From contig JACKKC010000027.1 in the NCBI GenBank assembly GCA_020637615.1, positions 1 to 42,245 on the forward strand: a stretch of 42,245 nucleotides of DNA. Direction: 5' to 3'. The translations under genes and the position numbers were made by a program. The notes under the pieces were generated by a model. The model made no database searches, was not told the DNA's origin, and saw only the letters and a program-made list of their open reading frames with translations. The stretch comes from Rhodovulum sp. GTDB taxonomy: Bacteria > Pseudomonadota > Alphaproteobacteria > Rhodobacterales > Rhodobacteraceae. Of the stretch, positions 40,297 to 42,245 are shown piece after piece. The first letter of the stretch is position 1, and every line of letters begins with the position of its first letter.

Positions 40297-41703
40297 ATCG
40301 AGATCGAATCCCCCGAGCCCGCCCTGGCTGATCGCGACGCCGATTGATTCGAGAAATCCCTTCAGTTCAGACACATTGAGCGCATAGTTCACGTTCTGCG
40401 GCAGCGAGCCGGTCTCCTCGACGATGAACTGCTCCGAAAGCCGGGACACCACGAGCCCGGTGACCTGGCCCGCGGCGTCGATCAGCGGACCGCCGCTGTT
40501 GCCCGGCTGGACGGGGGCGGTGAAGCTGAAGAAGCGCGCATCGTCGTTGACACCCGCAAGCGCGCTGACATTGCCGCCGGTCAGGTTCAGCGAGGTGCCG
40601 ACGATGCTGTAATAGGGGAAGCCGGCGGCGAGCACGCGCTGGCCGAGCCGCGCCTCCGCCTCCGGGGCCAGCGCGAGCCAGGAGGGGACCGGGACCGGGC
40701 TCGCGAAGGCCGCCACGTCGAGCTCGGCATCGGCGCCGAGCGGCAGGAGTTCGGTCCCGTCCGCCAGGGCGACCCGGTCGCACTGGCCAACGACATGGTC
40801 CGCCGTGACGAGGATGCGGGCACCGACATAGAACCCCGTCCCGGTGCCCTGGGCCGCCGGCCCGGCTTCGGGAAGGCTGATCGCGCCGGGCAGGAGCTGC
40901 GCGGAGGCCGGCATGAGCCCCGGCAGGCCCCGGTCCATCGCCTCGAGCAGGGCGAGGGTTTCCGTCAGGAGGCCGGCGAGCGCCCCGTCGCGAGACAATT
41001 GCCAGTCCTCCGCCTCGCCGGGCGCGATGCTGGCGGCGATCAGGTCGAGTTCCGCGAGGGATTCCGGGCCGGCGGCGAGAAAGACCGTCGACCATTGCCC
41101 GCCGATGCGGTCGGAGCGGGTGTGGAACGCCCGGCCGTCCGCGAGCTTGCCGCGGGTGATCAGGGTATCGGCATCGCGATAGGTCTCGAGCGCGGCCGGC
41201 GCGGCATTCGTCGTCTCGGCCGCGGCGTGCCAGTCGACGGCGCCCTCGTCGGAGAAGCGATGCGTCAGGACGGTCAGCGATCCTTGCGTGCTCCAGCGGC
41301 GGGTGCCGCCGTCCTCGGCCTCGGGCGCATCGAGCAGGGCTTCGGGAAGCGCGATCGACAGGCCGAGATCGGCGTCGAAGCCGAGGCGCCAGTCCTGGTC
41401 CTCGATCCGGGCGAGCAGGGCGATGGCGAGCGCCGCCGCGTGCAGGTTGCGCGGGCGATCCTCGAATTCGCGCGCGGCATATCCGGCGAGGGCGCCGTCG
41501 CTGACGCGGTCCCAGACCTCGTCCGGGGCCGCGGAGAGATCCCCCGACGCCGCCAGCGCCGCTTCGAGAAACCGCAGGTCGGAGCCCGAGAGCGCGGCGG
41601 GGTCGAAACCGGCGTAGAGCGCCTCCCCGGCCGCGGCCGGCGAGGTCCCGACCCCGGCGAGCGCGCAGGCCGCCGCCGCAAACAATCCATGGATCTTTCG
41701 CAT
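40243..41703 (-). CDS. Secreted trypsin-like serine protease
   Basis: 486 residues. A signal peptide covers about 1-25 (FAAAACALAGVGTSPAAAG). A long N-terminal region (about 26-280), which I do not recognise, precedes a C-terminal chymotrypsin-fold domain with the catalytic triad H303 (TADHVVG), D329 (ELDVAAF) and S403 (PGNSGGPL), as in the Trypsin_2/DegP-like group. No PDZ domain is seen. It probably acts in the periplasm. ATG 41703 begins the signal peptide and has GGGG about seven bases upstream. The 3' end overlaps the amidotransferase gene. Confidence 0.88.
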   Translation of the reverse strand: MRKIHGLFAAAACALAGVGTSPAAAGEALYAGFDPAALSGSDLRFLEAALAASGDLSAAPDEVWDRVSDGALAGYAAREFEDRPRNLHAAALAIALLARIEDQDWRLGFDADLGLSIALPEALLDAPEAEDGGTRRWSTQGSLTVLTHRFSDEGAVDWHAAAETTNAAPAALETYRDADTLITRGKLADGRAFHTRSDRIGGQWSTVFLAAGPESLAELDLIAASIAPGEAEDWQLSRDGALAGLLTETLALLEAMDRGLPGLMPASAQLLPGAISLPEAGPAAQGTGTGFYVGARILVTADHVVGQCDRVALADGTELLPLGADAELDVAAFASPVPVPSWLALAPEAEARLGQRVLAAGFPYYSIVGTSLNLTGGNVSALAGVNDDARFFSFTAPVQPGNSGGPLIDAAGQVTGLVVSRLSEQFIVEETGSLPQNVNYALNVSELKGFLESIGVAISQGGLGGFDLDSGAPQGFDRAVVPVLCL

Positions 41704-41870
41704 TGCCGCACCCCGTTCCCCGCTCCGAGGCTAGCACCGCCGCTCCGATCCCCAAAATCTTATGAAGAGTTATGATAAACGCCACGGGATGCGGTCCGGG
41801 GCGCGATCGGGCCTGCCGGGCAGACATGCAACAGCCGCGGCGGCAAACTGCCGGTCGCGTGAAATGGGGG

Positions 41871-41898
41871 TTGATGTTGCGGTGCAGCATTCTATCTT
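41871..41898 (+). promoter_or_regulatory. Candidate promoter of the 57-aa gene
   Basis: TTGATG (41871-41876) and TATCTT (41893-41898) are separated by 16 bases, each matching consensus at four of six positions, 45 bases before the ATG at 41944. The rest of the 240-base divergent spacer holds another AT-rich patch (TATGAT at 41771) without a good partner. Confidence 0.45.
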
Positions 41899-41943
41899 TG
41901 CCTCTCGAAGCGCCCGGGAGTGAGGGCGTTCAAGGAGACAGGC

Positions 41944-42117
41944 ATGATGAGACAGGATAGGGCCGAGAAGGTCCGCGAGACCATCGAAGAGGAGCTCGGC
42001 AGCTTCGTGCAGTTCGCGGATCTGCCGGCGACCGAGATCGAGACCATGGCCGTGCGCATCACCCGGGCCATCGCGCCCTGGCTGGATCTGGGCGGCGAGG
42101 AAGTTCGCGCGGCCTGA
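41944..42117 (+). CDS. Small protein of unknown function, 57 residues
   Basis: 57 residues, charged and probably helical (RQDRAEKVRETIEEELGSF ... TEIETMAVRITRAIAPWLD), with no signal or membrane segment. I do not recognise the family. The ribosome site AAGGAGAC six bases before ATG 41944 is strong, a promoter lies upstream and an excellent terminator follows, so the gene is probably real and expressed as a single-gene transcript. Confidence 0.72.
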   Translation: MMRQDRAEKVRETIEEELGSFVQFADLPATEIETMAVRITRAIAPWLDLGGEEVRAA

Positions 42118-42155
42118 GCGCCGCTCCGACGGATTGTAGGTTGTAAATCGTGACC

Positions 42156-42188
42156 GGGTGCGGGACCTCGACGTCCCGCACCCTTTTT
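42156..42188 (+). terminator. Intrinsic terminator after the 57-aa gene
   Basis: GGGTGCGGGAC (42156-42166) and GTCCCGCACCC (42173-42183) form a perfect 11-pair stem with a six-base loop, followed by five T residues. No supported gene follows to the window end. Confidence 0.93.
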
Positions 42189-42245
42189 GCCGTCCGGCTC
42201 CGCCCGGCCGGCAGGCTTTCCCGGCATCCGCGGAATCATTGCGAC

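Noticed and set aside
1..42245. tRNA, rRNA and CRISPR arrays
   Set aside because: No cloverleaf with a conserved T-arm, no rRNA segments and no regularly spaced repeats were seen by eye on either strand.

Overview
The window is chromosomal DNA of a very GC-rich alphaproteobacterium, most likely of the order Rhodobacterales. This rests on three things: the division/cell-wall gene order murD-ftsW-murG-murC-murB-ddl-ftsQ-ftsA-ftsZ-lpxC-bamD-recN; a dnaJ-like/bolA/cobS/cobT neighbourhood; and protein sequences that resemble Rhodobacter-type homologues from memory. No database search was possible.

Left edge (1-2063): an accessory strip. It holds a short perfect inverted repeat, an AT-richer flavin reductase gene, a decayed IS30-type transposase fragment and an unrecognised exported protein. 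It breaks the dcw cluster just upstream of murD, so the mraY/murF side is not seen here.

Cell-wall/division block (2064-19791): murD, a small methyltransferase, ftsW, murG, murC, then panB-panC on the opposite strand as an insert, then murB, ddl, ftsQ, ftsA, ftsZ, lpxC, bamD and recN. Most + strand genes overlap or nearly touch, as in a translationally coupled operon. ftsZ has its own leader with a candidate promoter and ends in a strong intrinsic terminator. lpxC has its own promoter and terminator. The genes make lipid II (MurB, MurC, MurD, Ddl, MurG), build the divisome (FtsQ, FtsA, FtsZ, FtsW), and make and assemble the outer membrane (LpxC, BamD).

Middle block (19792-28987): a structured gap, an Xaa-Pro aminopeptidase and a small membrane protein. 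Then comes a long minus-strand run read in the order cobS, kbp-like LysM/BON gene, cobT, a small PLDc_N membrane protein, a zinc-ribbon metallopeptidase, a MoaD/ThiS-like ubiquitin-fold protein ending in Gly-Gly, and a six-Asp-box propeller protein. CobS and CobT are two subunits of aerobic cobaltochelatase.

Accessory cassette (28988-32525): an unrecognised multi-pass membrane protein, then a 2.5-kb segment with a CadC-like membrane regulator and a secreted HExxH protein. The segment is flanked by an 84-bp direct repeat of the 3' end of the dnaJ-like gene. This is the clearest sign of insertion in the window.

Right block (32524-42245): dnaJ-like, bolA, a DUF4177-like protein, gatB, an acyltransferase, pepN, a class I glutamine amidotransferase, a secreted trypsin-like protease and a 57-aa protein with its own promoter and terminator. 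A structured repeat occurs twice, once before ftsW and once before pepN, each time on the strand of the gene that follows; both copies carry a Shine-Dalgarno-like run and the start of a similar small reading frame. No tRNA, rRNA, CRISPR array or intact transposon was seen.
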